Origin: Aquabacterium sp. OR-4
Lineage (GTDB): Bacteria > Pseudomonadota > Gammaproteobacteria > Burkholderiales > Burkholderiaceae_C
Direction of reading: 5' to 3'
DNA: 64,000 nt
Assembly (NCBI RefSeq): GCF_025290835.2
Contig: NZ_JAOCQD020000002.1
Location: forward strand, 1,860,001-1,924,000
Part shown: in pieces, positions 15,718 through 29,598 of the stretch
Layout: every line of letters begins with the position of its first letter
Position numbering within the stretch: the first letter of the stretch is position 1
The notes under the pieces: model-generated
Seen by the model: the letters and a program-made list of their open reading frames with translations, nothing else
Database searches by the model: none
Told to the model about the DNA's origin: nothing
Translations under genes and position numbers: made by a program

Positions 15718-16293
15718 TCAGAAAGAGTAGCTGACGCCCAGCGACAGCAGGTCGACGTCGCCCTGGTCGCCGCTCAGCTTGAAGCGGAAGCGCTCCCACT
15801 CGGCGCGCAGCTGCACCGACTTGCTGAGCGACCAGCCCACGCCAAAGCCGAACTTGATGTCGGTGCCGCTGTCGCGCTCGCTGACCCGCACGCCGTCCGA
15901 CTCGCCGCTGGGGTAGGACTCGGCCTCGCCCTTGGCCTTGCCATGGAAGATGCCCAGCTTGGCAAAGGCCGAGAAGTCGCTGGACAAGGGCAGCACGCCG
16001 ACGGCGTCGACGAACACGCCACCGCCCTTGACGCTGCCGCGGCCACCGTCGCCGCTGAGCTTGGCCTTGCCCAGGTTGACGTAGCCGCCTTCCACCGCCA
16101 GGTTGGGCATCAGCAGGCTGCCGACGCCGAGCTTGAAGCCGGTGCCCTTGCGGTCGAGGTTGAGGCCGGGGGTCTCGTCGATCTTCCAGTCCGAGATGCC
16201 GACCGAGCCGAAGGCATACAGATCGGCGGCCTGTGCGCCGGCCATGGCGGCCAGGCCCAGCGTGGCCGCGGCGATGATTCGTTGAATGTGCAT
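15718..16293 (-). CDS. OmpA/OmpW-like outer-membrane beta-barrel protein
   Basis: 191 residues with a signal peptide (about 1-22, ending AGAQA before ADLYAFGSVG) and a C-terminal strand ending in Phe (LLSLGVSYSF), the usual mark for insertion by the BAM complex. Alternating strands such as FSAFAKLGIFHGKAK and KFGFGVGWSLSKSVQLRAEW fit a small eight-stranded barrel of the porin/OmpA-like group. The start ATG 16293 follows CTGGAG; an earlier in-frame start adds arginine-rich sequence that is not signal-like. It is a single gene with its own hairpin downstream. The function of this family is not fixed. Confidence 0.8.
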   Translation of the reverse strand: MHIQRIIAAATLGLAAMAGAQAADLYAFGSVGISDWKIDETPGLNLDRKGTGFKLGVGSLLMPNLAVEGGYVNLGKAKLSGDGGRGSVKGGGVFVDAVGVLPLSSDFSAFAKLGIFHGKAKGEAESYPSGESDGVRVSERDSGTDIKFGFGVGWSLSKSVQLRAEWERFRFKLSGDQGDVDLLSLGVSYSF

Positions 16294-16567
16294 GGTGTCT
16301 GGCTCCAGGAAGTTGCGCGTCGGCCGAGCCTGCCTCGACCGCGCGGCGGATGCTAGAAAAGCCCGCCTGCGCCGCACCCCCCCAATTGCTGCAACGCAAC
16401 GGATCGGCGGGTGGCGTCCATCCTTCTACGGAGTTAGCACACGCTCCTTGGTGTGCGTTTGCATCGGGCGCATCCAGATGCAACGGCCGCGGCGGGCGTC
16501 GGCACCACGGCCCCAACCATCGCCACACCCACCGCCACACCCACGGCCCGACCCCTGCCGCGCCATG
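16294..16567. other. Gene-free stretch upstream of the barrel gene
   Basis: No credible coding frame. Two adjacent inverted repeats are visible on the way: GCACAC/GTGTGC, then TTGCATC/GATGCAA, at about 16436-16486. A promoter for the barrel gene should lie here, but no convincing pair of boxes was found. Confidence 0.5.
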
Positions 16568-16594
16568 AAAAAGGCCCGCACGGTGGCGGGCCTT
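16568..16594 (-). terminator. Rho-independent terminator of gltBD
   Basis: On the minus strand, a 9-base stem, AAGGCCCGC/GCGGGCCTT, ends in a run of five T. It begins 28 bases after the gltD stop. Confidence 0.88.
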
Positions 16595-16621
16595 GTCGGG
16601 GCAGCACGGGCGCGGCGGCGG

Positions 16622-18097
16622 TCAGCGCGGCAGCGTGGTCTCGCCCATCAGGAAGCGGTCGACCTCGCGCGCAGCCTGGCGGCCTTCGCGGATGGCCCAC
16701 ACCACCAGGCTCTGGCCGCGGCGCATGTCGCCGGCCACGAACACCTGCTCGGCGCTGGTCTGGTAGCCACCCAGGTCGTCGGTGCCGGCCTTGGCGTTGC
16801 CGCGGCCGTCCTTGTCGACACCGAAGGCCTGGAGCACGCTGGCCAGCGGGTTGGTGAAGCCCATCGCCAGCAGCACCAGATCGGCCTTCCATTCCTTCTC
16901 GGTGCCCGGCACCTCGACCAGCTTGCCGCCCTCGAAGCGCACCTCGGCGGTCTTCAGGCCGGTGATGCGGCCCTTGCTGCCGACGAACTCCTTGGTGGAG
17001 ATCGCGAACTCGCGCTGGCAGCCTTCGTCGTGGCTGGAGCTGGTGCGCAGCTTGATCGGCCAGTAGGGCCAGACCATCGGCTTGTTCTCCTGCTCGGGCG
17101 GCATGGGCATCACCTCGAACTGGGTGACGCTGGCGGCGCCATGGCGGTTGCTGGTGCCCACGCAATCGCTGCCGGTGTCGCCACCGCCGATCACGATCAC
17201 GTGCTTGCCCTCGGCGCGCAGCTGGGCCTTGAGCTTGTCGCCGGCCACCACCTTGTTTTGCTGCGGCAGGAACTCCATGGCGAAGTGCACGCCGTCCAGG
17301 TCGCGGCCAGGCACCGGCAGGTCGCGGCTCTGCTCCGAGCCGCCGGCCAGCAGCACGGCGTCGAACTGGGCCTTCAGCTCGGCGGCGCTGACCGTGGTCT
17401 TGGCATCGTTGGTGACCTTGGCCCCGGCGCCATCGGCGGGCATCGCGCCCACCAGCACACCGGTCTTGAAGACCACACCCTCGGCTTCCATCTGCGCCAC
17501 GCGGCGGTCGATGTGGCCCTTGTCGAGCTTGAAGTCGGGGATGCCGTAGCGCAGCAGGCCACCGATGCGGCTGTTCTTCTCGAACACCGTCACGTCGTGG
17601 CCGGCACGCGCCAGCTGCTGCGCCGCCGCCAGGCCGGCCGGGCCCGAGCCGACCACGGCCACCTTCTTGCCGGTCTTGCGCGCGGCGGGTTGCGGCTTGA
17701 CCCAGCCCTCGGACCAGGCGCGGTCGATGATGGCGTGCTCGATCGACTTGATGCCGATGGCGTCGCCATTGATGTTGGCCACGCAGGCCGCCTCGCACGG
17801 CGCGGGGCAGATGCGGCCGGTGAACTCGGGGAAGTTGTTGGTGCTGTGCAGCGTGGTGATGGCCTCGGCCCAGTCACCGCGGTACACCAGGTCGTTGAAG
17901 TCCGGGATGATGTTGTTGATCGGGCAGCCGCTGTTGCAGAAGGGCGTGCCGCAATCCATGCAGCGCGCGCCCTGCAGCTTGGCCTGCTCGGGGCTCAGCG
18001 CAATGACGAATTCCTTGTAGCCCTTGAGCCGCGCGGCCACGGGCTCGTAGCCCTCTTCGATGCGTTCGTATTCCAGGAAGCCGGTGACTTTTCCCAT
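16622..18097 (-). CDS. gltD: Glutamate synthase [NADPH], small subunit
   Basis: 491 residues. Transfers electrons from NADPH through FAD and Fe-S clusters to the large subunit, which makes glutamate from glutamine and 2-oxoglutarate. The N-terminal cysteine motif [14 protein letters not shown] holds the Fe-S ligands, with a second set in [16 protein letters not shown] binding is at [19 protein letters not shown] and NADPH binding at [22 protein letters not shown] 18097 gives the standard start [19 protein letters not shown]; the longer open frame before it lies in the gltB-gltD gap. It follows gltB by 113 bases and ends before a strong terminator. Confidence 0.96.
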   Translation of the reverse strand: MGKVTGFLEYERIEEGYEPVAARLKGYKEFVIALSPEQAKLQGARCMDCGTPFCNSGCPINNIIPDFNDLVYRGDWAEAITTLHSTNNFPEFTGRICPAPCEAACVANINGDAIGIKSIEHAIIDRAWSEGWVKPQPAARKTGKKVAVVGSGPAGLAAAQQLARAGHDVTVFEKNSRIGGLLRYGIPDFKLDKGHIDRRVAQMEAEGVVFKTGVLVGAMPADGAGAKVTNDAKTTVSAAELKAQFDAVLLAGGSEQSRDLPVPGRDLDGVHFAMEFLPQQNKVVAGDKLKAQLRAEGKHVIVIGGGDTGSDCVGTSNRHGAASVTQFEVMPMPPEQENKPMVWPYWPIKLRTSSSHDEGCQREFAISTKEFVGSKGRITGLKTAEVRFEGGKLVEVPGTEKEWKADLVLLAMGFTNPLASVLQAFGVDKDGRGNAKAGTDDLGGYQTSAEQVFVAGDMRRGQSLVVWAIREGRQAAREVDRFLMGETTLPR

Positions 18098-18210
18098 GAT
18101 GGTCTCTCTGTCTCGGTTGCGACCGTGTCGGGGGGCGGCAGGCAGCGCTCGACGCCGGGCCTGAACGCCCCCCGCGGGGTGGCCACCCGCCGGGGTGGCC
18201 GGGGCGGGCC

Positions 18211-22992
<4,782 letters not shown>

Positions 22993-23026
22993 GCGCACTC
23001 CTTCGCTGGCAAAACAGGGGAAGCGG

Positions 23027-23055
23027 AATTTACTGCAGTGCAGCACGTGGCTCAA
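23027..23055 (-). promoter_or_regulatory. Candidate sigma-70 promoter for gltBD
   Basis: TTGAGC and TAAATT, spaced 17 bases apart, each match the consensus at four of six positions. The -10 box is 34 bases before the gltB ATG. Other boxes are possible. Confidence 0.5.
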
Positions 23056-23063
23056 CCGCTAAT

Positions 23064-23127
23064 AAATGGGGTCAGAGTCATTTCAAACGGCAGCACTTTG
23101 ATGGTGCGAAACAAATGGGGACAGAGT
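23064..23127. repeat. Paired AAATGGGGNCAGAGT motifs beside the RayT gene
   Basis: AAATGGGGTCAGAGT at 23064-23078 and AAATGGGGACAGAGT at 23113-23127, same orientation, 34 bases apart, identical at 14 of 15 positions. They lie between gltB and the RayT gene. Such short motifs commonly accompany RayT-type transposases, so these are probably its cognate repeats. Confidence 0.6.
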
Positions 23128-23244
23128 TGAGATCTCTGCTGGACGCGACATCGGAGCAAGAGTCGCACCCAGGTGCCGACCGGGCCGGCCTGGGCCGATG
23201 GCCGCGCGGACCGGTCGGCTGGACCGGCGCTGCGCGATCAGGGT

Positions 23245-23958
23245 TCAACCGCCGCCACTCGCCGCTGGCGTGCCGCTGCGCGGCGGCCGGCCGCGCTTGC
23301 GTGGCTGCAGCGGCCGGCCGGTGTCGGCCGCCAGCGCGGCCAGAAACGCCGCGTCGCCCAGCGCCCAGCCCCCGCGGCTGGCAGCACCCAGCGCCGCGGC
23401 CCGCGGCAGACGCAGGCCTTCGGCAAGGCGCTGGCGCCACTGGGCCTCGCGCTCGAAAGGGGTGTTGCCCAGCGCCCACCAGTCGGGGCCCTCGGTCAGC
23501 AGCGCATCGCGGGTCAGCCCCAGGTGCGGCCGCGCGCTGCTCCACAAATCGTCCTCGATCGCCGCCACCACGCCGGCACGCAGCGCATGGCTGTCGACAA
23601 ACAGCATGGCCTCCAGCAGCGCGGCGCCGGGCTGCAGCACCGCGGCACGGTAGCGGCCGGCCCACAGCGTGCCGCTGCGCGCGTGGCGGTGGTTGAACAC
23701 CGCCACATAGCGCCGGCCCAGCGCCTGCATCGCGCTGGCCAGGTCGGCCGCCGCCTCGGGCCGCAGCAGCAGGTGCACATGGTCGAGCGCCAGGGCCCAG
23801 CCCAGCACCGCCACGCGCCGCGGCACCACCGCCTCGCGCAGCGCCAGCAGAAACTGGCGCCGGTCATCGTCGTCGGCAAACACCGGCTGGTGGTTGTGCC
23901 CGGCCAGCGTGACCAGGTGCACCAGGCCGGCCACGGCCAGGCGCGGCAGGCGGGCCAT
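23245..23958 (-). CDS. rayT: REP-associated tyrosine transposase (RayT, Y1_Tnp/IS200-like)
   Basis: 237 residues of the single-copy IS200-like transposase class that processes REP repeats. The HUH metal-binding motif is H60-V61-H62 in DHVHLLLRPE, and the catalytic tyrosine is probably Y84 in GRRYVAVFNHRH, followed by the typical SGTLWAGRYRA. The C-terminal tail carries PRKRGRPPR, which resembles an AT-hook DNA-binding motif; this is an extra not expected in the core family. ATG 23958 has GGAGG seven bases upstream. It lies 41 bases after dgt on the same strand, so it may be co-transcribed. The two short repeats at 23064-23127 lie just beyond its stop. Whether it is active is unknown. Confidence 0.85.
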   Translation of the reverse strand: MARLPRLAVAGLVHLVTLAGHNHQPVFADDDDRRQFLLALREAVVPRRVAVLGWALALDHVHLLLRPEAAADLASAMQALGRRYVAVFNHRHARSGTLWAGRYRAAVLQPGAALLEAMLFVDSHALRAGVVAAIEDDLWSSARPHLGLTRDALLTEGPDWWALGNTPFEREAQWRQRLAEGLRLPRAAALGAASRGGWALGDAAFLAALAADTGRPLQPRKRGRPPRSGTPAASGGG

Positions 23959-23999
23959 TCAGCGCCTCCGGCGGGCCGCCGCGCGGCAGTTCATTGCGC

Positions 24000-25199
24000 T
24001 CAGACCCCCAGCTCGGCGAACGCGTCCTGCCCGGTCAGGCGGCGGTGTTCGCGCAGCGCAAAGCGGTCGGTCATGCCGGCCACATAGTCGGCCACCGCGC
24101 GGTGGCGATCGGCACGGGCGCTGAAATCGGCGCCCATTTCCTGCGGCGCATCCACATAGGCGGCAAACAGGGTCTGCACCACGCGGCGCGCCACCTCGGT
24201 GCTGCGGTTGACCTGCGGATGGCGGTACAGCGCCTGGAACAGCAGGCGCTTGAGCGCCGTGCCCTGCGCGCGCATGGCGTCCGAGAAACCGATCAGCCGC
24301 GGCAGTGCGCGCACCGCGTCGGGACTGGCTGGCGCCGCGTGGCGCAGGCGCGCGGCCGAGGCGTCGATCACGTCATGCACCTGGGCCGACAGCATGCGGC
24401 GGATGGTCTCGTACAGCAGGCGGCGGCCGCGGTCGTGGGCCAGCGCCGGAAACTCGGCCAGCGCGGCGTCGCGGTGCTGGCGCACCAGCGGCAGCTCGGC
24501 CACCTGGTCCAGCGTGATCAGACCCGAGCGCACGCCGTCGTCGATGTCGTGCGCGTTGTAGGCAATGGCATCGGCCAGATCGGTGAGCTGGGCCTCCAGG
24601 CTGGGCTGCGTGCCATCCAGAAAGCGCCGAGCCACGCCCTGCGGCTCGGCCGCCTCCAGCGCCTGGGCATCGCGCCGGCTGCAGTGCTTGAGGATGCCCT
24701 CGCGCGTCTCGAAGCTGAGGTTCAGGCCGTCAAAGGCGGCGTAGCGCGCCTCCAGCACATCCACCACACGAAGGCTCTGCAGGTTGTGCTCGAAACCGCC
24801 GTGCTCGGCCATGCAGGCATGCAGCGCGTCCTGCCCGGCATGGCCGAAGGGCGTGTGGCCCAGGTCGTGCGCCAGCGCGATGGCCTCGACCAGGTCTTCG
24901 TTGAGGCCCAGCGTGCGGGCGATGGCGCGGCCCAGCTGCGCCACCTCGAGCGAATGGGTGAGCCGGGTGCGGAACAGGTCGCCCTCGTGGTTCAGGAACA
25001 CCTGGGTCTTGTAGACCAGGCGCCGGAACGCCGTGCTGTGCACGATGCGGTCGCGGTCACGCTGAAAGTCGTTGCGGTCACGCGTGGGCGCCACCGGGTA
25101 TTGGCGGCCGCGGCTGGCCGCGGCGTCGCAGGCCCAGGGCGCCAAGCGGGTGAGCGGGTTGATGCCCAGATCGGGGGCCGCGGGCTGTTGATTCACCAT
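24000..25199 (-). CDS. dgt: dGTPase-like HD-domain triphosphohydrolase
   Basis: 399 residues, the length of the dGTPase-like (type 2) family. It hydrolyses dNTPs, typically dGTP, to the nucleoside and triphosphate and adjusts nucleotide pools. Metal-binding HD residues are in LTHSLEVAQ and AHDLGHTPFGHAGQ; the opening DRDRIVHSTAFRRLVYKTQV is diagnostic. ATG 25199 is used. It follows aroB by 60 bases and precedes rayT; the pilQ-aroK-aroB-dgt-gltB order is common in betaproteobacteria, so the transposase is the newcomer. Confidence 0.92.
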   Translation of the reverse strand: MVNQQPAAPDLGINPLTRLAPWACDAAASRGRQYPVAPTRDRNDFQRDRDRIVHSTAFRRLVYKTQVFLNHEGDLFRTRLTHSLEVAQLGRAIARTLGLNEDLVEAIALAHDLGHTPFGHAGQDALHACMAEHGGFEHNLQSLRVVDVLEARYAAFDGLNLSFETREGILKHCSRRDAQALEAAEPQGVARRFLDGTQPSLEAQLTDLADAIAYNAHDIDDGVRSGLITLDQVAELPLVRQHRDAALAEFPALAHDRGRRLLYETIRRMLSAQVHDVIDASAARLRHAAPASPDAVRALPRLIGFSDAMRAQGTALKRLLFQALYRHPQVNRSTEVARRVVQTLFAAYVDAPQEMGADFSARADRHRAVADYVAGMTDRFALREHRRLTGQDAFAELGV

Positions 25200-25259
25200 G
25201 CTGTGCGCCCCACCCTGCCCTACGCCAGCTTCGCCTGCGTGTGCATGCCGTTACGGCGC

Positions 25260-26360
25260 TCAGGCCGCCGCGCTGTGTGCGCTGATCACCTCGGCCACCA
25301 GGGCATCGGGCGCGGCGCGCATGCAGGCCTTGCCGGGACCGTCGATCAGGACGAAACGGATCTCGCCGCCTTCGGCCTTCTTGTCCACCCGCATCAGGTC
25401 GAACCAGCGCGCCAGCGGCATCGGCGGCGCCTGCACCGGCAGCCCGGCCGCCGCCACCAGGCGCTGCACGCGGGCCACGAAGGCGGCATCCACCAGGCCC
25501 AGGCGCTGCGACAGAGCGGCAGCCAGCACCATGCCGCAGCCCACCGCCTCGCCATGCAGCCAGGCGCCGTAGCCCATGACGGCCTCGATGGCATGGCCGA
25601 AGGTGTGGCCGAAGTTGAGGATCGCGCGCAGGCCGCCCTCGCGCTCGTCTTCGCCCACCACCCAGGCCTTGATCTCGCAGCTGCGCCGCACGGCATGCGC
25701 CAGCGCGGCCTTGTCGCGCGCCAGCAGCGCCGGCAGCTGGGCCTCGATCCAGTCGAGGAAGGCCATGTCGGCGATCGGGCCGTACTTGATGACCTCGGCC
25801 AGGCCGGCCGACAGCTCGCGCGCGGGCAGGGTGTCGAGCACGTCCAGATCGCACAGCACGCGCAAGGGCTGGTAGAACGCGCCGATCATGTTCTTGCCCA
25901 GCGGGTGGTTCACGGCCGTCTTGCCGCCCACCGACGAATCCACCTGCGCCAGCAAGGTGGTGGGCACCTGCACAAAGGGCACGCCACGCATGTAGCAGGC
26001 GGCGGCAAAGCCGCACATGTCGCCCACCACGCCACCGCCCAGCGCATACAGCACGGTCTTGCGGTCGCAGCCGGCGGCCAGCAGCGCATCGAACACCAGG
26101 TTGAGCGTCTGCCAGTCCTTGTGCTGCTCACCGTCGGGCAGCGCCACCTGCAGTACCCGCCGATGGCGCGTGGCCAGGCGCGCAGCCAGACGCTCGGCAT
26201 ACAGCGGCGCCACGGTGGTGTTGCTGACGATCAGCGCATCGGCCGAGCGCGGCAGGTCGTCCCAGCCCGCATCGTCGGCCAGCAGGCCGGTACCGATCAG
26301 GATGTCGTAGCTGCGCTCGCCCAGATCGATTGGCACGCGCAAGGTCGGAACAAGGCTCAT
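25260..26360 (-). CDS. aroB: 3-Dehydroquinate synthase
   Basis: Second step of the shikimate pathway: DAHP to 3-dehydroquinate, using NAD+ and a divalent metal in the cytoplasm. 366 residues, normal length. The NAD-binding part contains [20 protein letters not shown], and [20 protein letters not shown] is the family signature; [13 protein letters not shown] carries metal-binding histidines. ATG 26360 gives the start [20 protein letters not shown]. It follows aroK by 192 bases that contain no gene but many GC-rich inverted repeats. It is part of the aroK-aroB-dgt string. Confidence 0.97.
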   Translation of the reverse strand: MSLVPTLRVPIDLGERSYDILIGTGLLADDAGWDDLPRSADALIVSNTTVAPLYAERLAARLATRHRRVLQVALPDGEQHKDWQTLNLVFDALLAAGCDRKTVLYALGGGVVGDMCGFAAACYMRGVPFVQVPTTLLAQVDSSVGGKTAVNHPLGKNMIGAFYQPLRVLCDLDVLDTLPARELSAGLAEVIKYGPIADMAFLDWIEAQLPALLARDKAALAHAVRRSCEIKAWVVGEDEREGGLRAILNFGHTFGHAIEAVMGYGAWLHGEAVGCGMVLAAALSQRLGLVDAAFVARVQRLVAAAGLPVQAPPMPLARWFDLMRVDKKAEGGEIRFVLIDGPGKACMRAAPDALVAEVISAHSAAA

Positions 26361-26552
26361 GCGGCCAGTGTATGCGGCGCCAGCCAGCGCTCGGCGCCGG
26401 GCCAGAAGCCGCGGCCTGGCCGGCGCGCCGGGGCCGGAGCCGGGGCCGGCGCCTTAGCTAGAGCCTGAGCGTGAGCCGGTCTCGCCCGGCGCACCGGGCC
26501 GGGTCGGCTGCCATCCGGTCGGCGGCGGGCAGAAGCGGGCCCGCCCGGGCGC
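26361..26552. other. Gene-free GC-rich gap between aroK and aroB
   Basis: 192 bases. They hold the 12-base palindrome CCGGCGCGCCGG and repeats of GGAGCCGGGGCCGG type, but no open frame with family features. It may contain an aroK terminator or an aroB promoter; neither is clear. Confidence 0.5.
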
Positions 26553-27131
26553 TCAGTGCCCGGTCGCGTTGCGCAGCGACTCAGGCGGCGGGCGCGCCGG
26601 ATCGAGCACCCCCACCAGCTCGAGCTGCATCAGGATCATGTTGACCAGGGTGGGCACCGACGGCCGGCCGGTCTCGATGACATAGCCCGCCGCATCGCGG
26701 TAGAGCGGATCACGCTCGCGAAACAGGTCACGCAGGCGCTTGAGCGGATCATTCACCTGCAGCAGCGGCCGCTGCGTGTCGTGGCGCAGGCGGCGAAACA
26801 GCTCCTCGGGCGAGGAGCGCAGGTACACCACCACGCAGTGCTCGGCCAGGGCGCGGCGATTGGCCTCGCGCAGCACCGTGCCGCCACCGGTGGCCAGCAC
26901 CACGCCGCGCTCGCGCGCCAGGTCGGCCACCACGCGCTGCTCGACATCGCGAAAGGCCGCCTCGCCCTGCTGCTCGAAGAACAGCCGGATCGGGCAGCCA
27001 ATCTGCTGCTCGATCACATGGTCACTGTCGAAGAAGCGCCAATCCAGGTGGCGCGCCAACTGCCGGCCCACGGTGGACTTGCCGGAACCCGGCATGCCCA
27101 CCAGGGCAATGCTCAGTTGGGGTTGGAGCAC
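26553..27131 (-). CDS. aroK: Shikimate kinase
   Basis: Phosphorylates shikimate at the 3-hydroxyl with ATP. 192 residues. Walker A GMPGSGKST is at residues 12-20, the DxD shikimate/Mg site is FFDSDHVIEQQIG, and the lid and substrate region is VLATGGGTVLRE. The start is a GTG that lies inside the end of the preceding Ig-repeat gene (19-base overlap). No later start keeps Walker A intact, so translation is probably coupled to that gene. The C-terminal extension after the core (about residues 170-192) is short and proline-rich. It is followed by aroB. Confidence 0.93.
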   Translation of the reverse strand: MLQPQLSIALVGMPGSGKSTVGRQLARHLDWRFFDSDHVIEQQIGCPIRLFFEQQGEAAFRDVEQRVVADLARERGVVLATGGGTVLREANRRALAEHCVVVYLRSSPEELFRRLRHDTQRPLLQVNDPLKRLRDLFRERDPLYRDAAGYVIETGRPSVPTLVNMILMQLELVGVLDPARPPPESLRNATGH

Positions 27132-29557
27132 GTGCTGGTGTCGACGCCGAACGGGCTGTTGGCGCCGGCGGGCGAGACCGTCTTGACGCTGTAGTCCCCC
27201 GACAGCTTGTCGAGCGGGAAGTCCTTGTACGTGACCGACTCGGTGCCCGCCACGATGGCCGTGGCCGTCAGGCGAACGCCCATCCAGGAGGCGATGCTCT
27301 CTGCGTAGCGCATGGTGATCGTGGCCACGCCGTTGGCATCGGTTGTCACCGTCGAGGCCAGCAAGGCCACCAGGTTGCCCGGCGTCAGCACGCCGTCGCC
27401 GTTGGTGTCTTCACCCGCGTCGAGGCGGCCGTTGAGGTTGGCGCGGTCTTCGTTCAGGCAACTCCTGGCGGTCTGGTAAACCCAGAACGACTCCGTCTCG
27501 CTCCACACCAGATTGCCCTTGATGTAGTAGTTGGGGATCACCTTGATCGTCACCGGCACGTTGGTCACGCGCACCCCGTTGGCATCGGTGACGTAGACGG
27601 TCCAGTTCTTCTCGTAGGTCTGGTTGTCGAAGTTCGAGATGGTGTTGCCCGTGCCCAGCGCGATGAACAGCGCGCTCTGGTTAACGGTCAACAAGGCCGT
27701 GCCGGTGACCGACGTGCTGCTGGCAACCGTGCCCTTGAGTTGCACTGCGCCGCTGGCCGTGCTCTCGGCGCCGGACACGTACTGCACCGTGGCCACGCCG
27801 TTCAGATCGGTCACGGCCGAGGCCTGCTGCAGTCGCCCACCACTGGGATCGGACACCTGGCTGAAGTTCACCGTCGCATCGGCCACTGGGTTGCCACTGG
27901 CGTCGGTCACCTTGGCCAGCACAGTGGCCTGGTTGGTCGTGCTGCCGGCGGTGTTGGGCGCCAGCGCGGTCGGGGTGACCTGCAGCACCAGGCTAGCCGG
28001 TGTTGTCGCGATGAAACTCAGCGGCAAGGTGCCCTGCACTGCGGCGCTGCCAGCCAGCGTGGCGCTGACGACGGACGATCCGGCAAAGCCGGAGACGATG
28101 CTCACGGTGGCCTGGCCGGTCGCGTCGGTGACCACGCTGCTGGAACCCAGCACACCGATCGTGGCTGCCAGATTGATGGCAACGCCAGACTGCGCAGCGC
28201 CCGCCTTGCGGTAGCGGACGGTGAGGTTTTGGGCCTGGCCCACCACCACCTTGGCGCTGGCAACCGGGCTGACGAAGGCGAGATCCTCTTCGCTGCCGCT
28301 GACCGTGACGCCGGTGGTGACCGATGCGCCAGCACCAGTCACGGTGACTGAATCGGCACCCGACTTGGTGGCCGTGTAGGTCACCACCGCTTGCCCTGCA
28401 GCGTCGGTGCTTGCACTCGCCGGCAAGCCATTGCCGAGTGTGCTGCTCAGGCCCAGGGTGACGCCGGGGATGACCACGCCCTTGGAGTCGGTGGCGGTGT
28501 AGGTCAACTGCATCGTCGTACCGATGTTCAGGGTGGTGGCACCCGAGACAGCGAGCTTGGTGTTGACGAACGGCACGTTCAGCGTTTGGCGCGCAGCGCC
28601 CGACACCACGGTGACCACTGCCGTGCGGTTGCTCTTGTCACTGCCGGCATCCAGGGCCGCCGTGGCCACGCCATTGGCATTGCTGGTTGACACCACGCTG
28701 CTGAAACGGCCTCTGTCGACGCTCCAACTCACCGGCGCGCCGACCTTGGCCAGGTTGTTGCCGTCCTTCACGAACGCCGTGATCAGCACTTGCTCCCCGC
28801 CAGTGCCGATGCTGGCCTGCGCGGCCGTGATTTCGATGGACGTCGTGGTGGGGCTGATACCCACCTGCACCGAGCCGGTCTGGGCCGCCGTGCCGCTGCC
28901 CGAGGCAACGCTGATGGTGGCCACAGGCGTGGTCGCCGGATTCACACCGGTGGGCGTGAAGGTGGCCGTGGCCACGCCGCTCGCGTTGGTCACCGAGCTT
29001 TGTCCGCTCAGGCTGCCTGCCGACGTCTGCCAGGCCACCGTGGCGCCGCTGATGGCCACGTTGTTGGCGTCCTTGACCACGGCGGTGATGCTCAGTGAGC
29101 TGCCGTCGGTACCAACGGCGGCAGCATTCGAGCTGACCACGACACTGCGGGTGCCTTGCAGTGCGACGCTGGTGCTGCCCTTGGCTGAACCCGAGGTGGC
29201 CGAGATGGTGGCCGTGCCGGCACTGCGATCCACCGCCGAGAAGGTGGCGATGGCGGTACCGGTGGCGTCCGTGGTGGTGGCCGCACCCGTCAGCGAGCCC
29301 GCGCTGGCCGCCCAGGTGATCGCCGTTGACGGCAGCGCCACGTTGTTGGCGTCCTTGACCACCGCGGTGATGGTGACCGTGCTGCTGCCATCGCCCAGCG
29401 TTGCATTGCTGGTGCTCACATCCACCTTGGCCGCCGAGGACGAGCCGCCGCCACCACCGATGAACGGCGTACCGGCATCGCCACCGCCGCCACCGCAGCC
29501 CACCAGGGCCACGGTGACCAGCGTGGCCAGCCATGATTTGAACTTCACGAAACTCAT
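27113..29557 (-). CDS. Ig-like (Big_1/invasin-type) repeat lipoprotein
   Basis: 814 residues. A lipoprotein signal (lipobox LVGC, Cys at about 21) is followed by a glycine- and serine-rich linker, then at least six tandem Ig-like units of about 90-100 residues. Units share blocks such as ITAVVKDANNVA and TTDATGTAIATF, which point to bacterial Ig-like Big_1 folds. The last part is different, with a DAGEDTNGDGVLTPG segment that looks like a calcium-binding loop, and a Cys near the end (TCSNPN). It sits between pilQ and aroK on the pil strand, 41 bases after pilQ, and overlaps aroK by 19 bases. Inferred: surface or periplasmic adhesin or stalk, perhaps related to pili. The function is not established. 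Confidence 0.78.
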   Translation of the reverse strand: MSFVKFKSWLATLVTVALVGCGGGGGDAGTPFIGGGGGSSSAAKVDVSTSNATLGDGSSTVTITAVVKDANNVALPSTAITWAASAGSLTGAATTTDATGTAIATFSAVDRSAGTATISATSGSAKGSTSVALQGTRSVVVSSNAAAVGTDGSSLSITAVVKDANNVAISGATVAWQTSAGSLSGQSSVTNASGVATATFTPTGVNPATTPVATISVASGSGTAAQTGSVQVGISPTTTSIEITAAQASIGTGGEQVLITAFVKDGNNLAKVGAPVSWSVDRGRFSSVVSTSNANGVATAALDAGSDKSNRTAVVTVVSGAARQTLNVPFVNTKLAVSGATTLNIGTTMQLTYTATDSKGVVIPGVTLGLSSTLGNGLPASASTDAAGQAVVTYTATKSGADSVTVTGAGASVTTGVTVSGSEEDLAFVSPVASAKVVVGQAQNLTVRYRKAGAAQSGVAINLAATIGVLGSSSVVTDATGQATVSIVSGFAGSSVVSATLAGSAAVQGTLPLSFIATTPASLVLQVTPTALAPNTAGSTTNQATVLAKVTDASGNPVADATVNFSQVSDPSGGRLQQASAVTDLNGVATVQYVSGAESTASGAVQLKGTVASSTSVTGTALLTVNQSALFIALGTGNTISNFDNQTYEKNWTVYVTDANGVRVTNVPVTIKVIPNYYIKGNLVWSETESFWVYQTARSCLNEDRANLNGRLDAGEDTNGDGVLTPGNLVALLASTVTTDANGVATITMRYAESIASWMGVRLTATAIVAGTESVTYKDFPLDKLSGDYSVKTVSPAGANSPFGVDTSTCSNPN

Positions 29558-29598
29558 CGAAGCGCTCCCGCTCGGGCGTTGTGCTGATCTGCCCGAAC

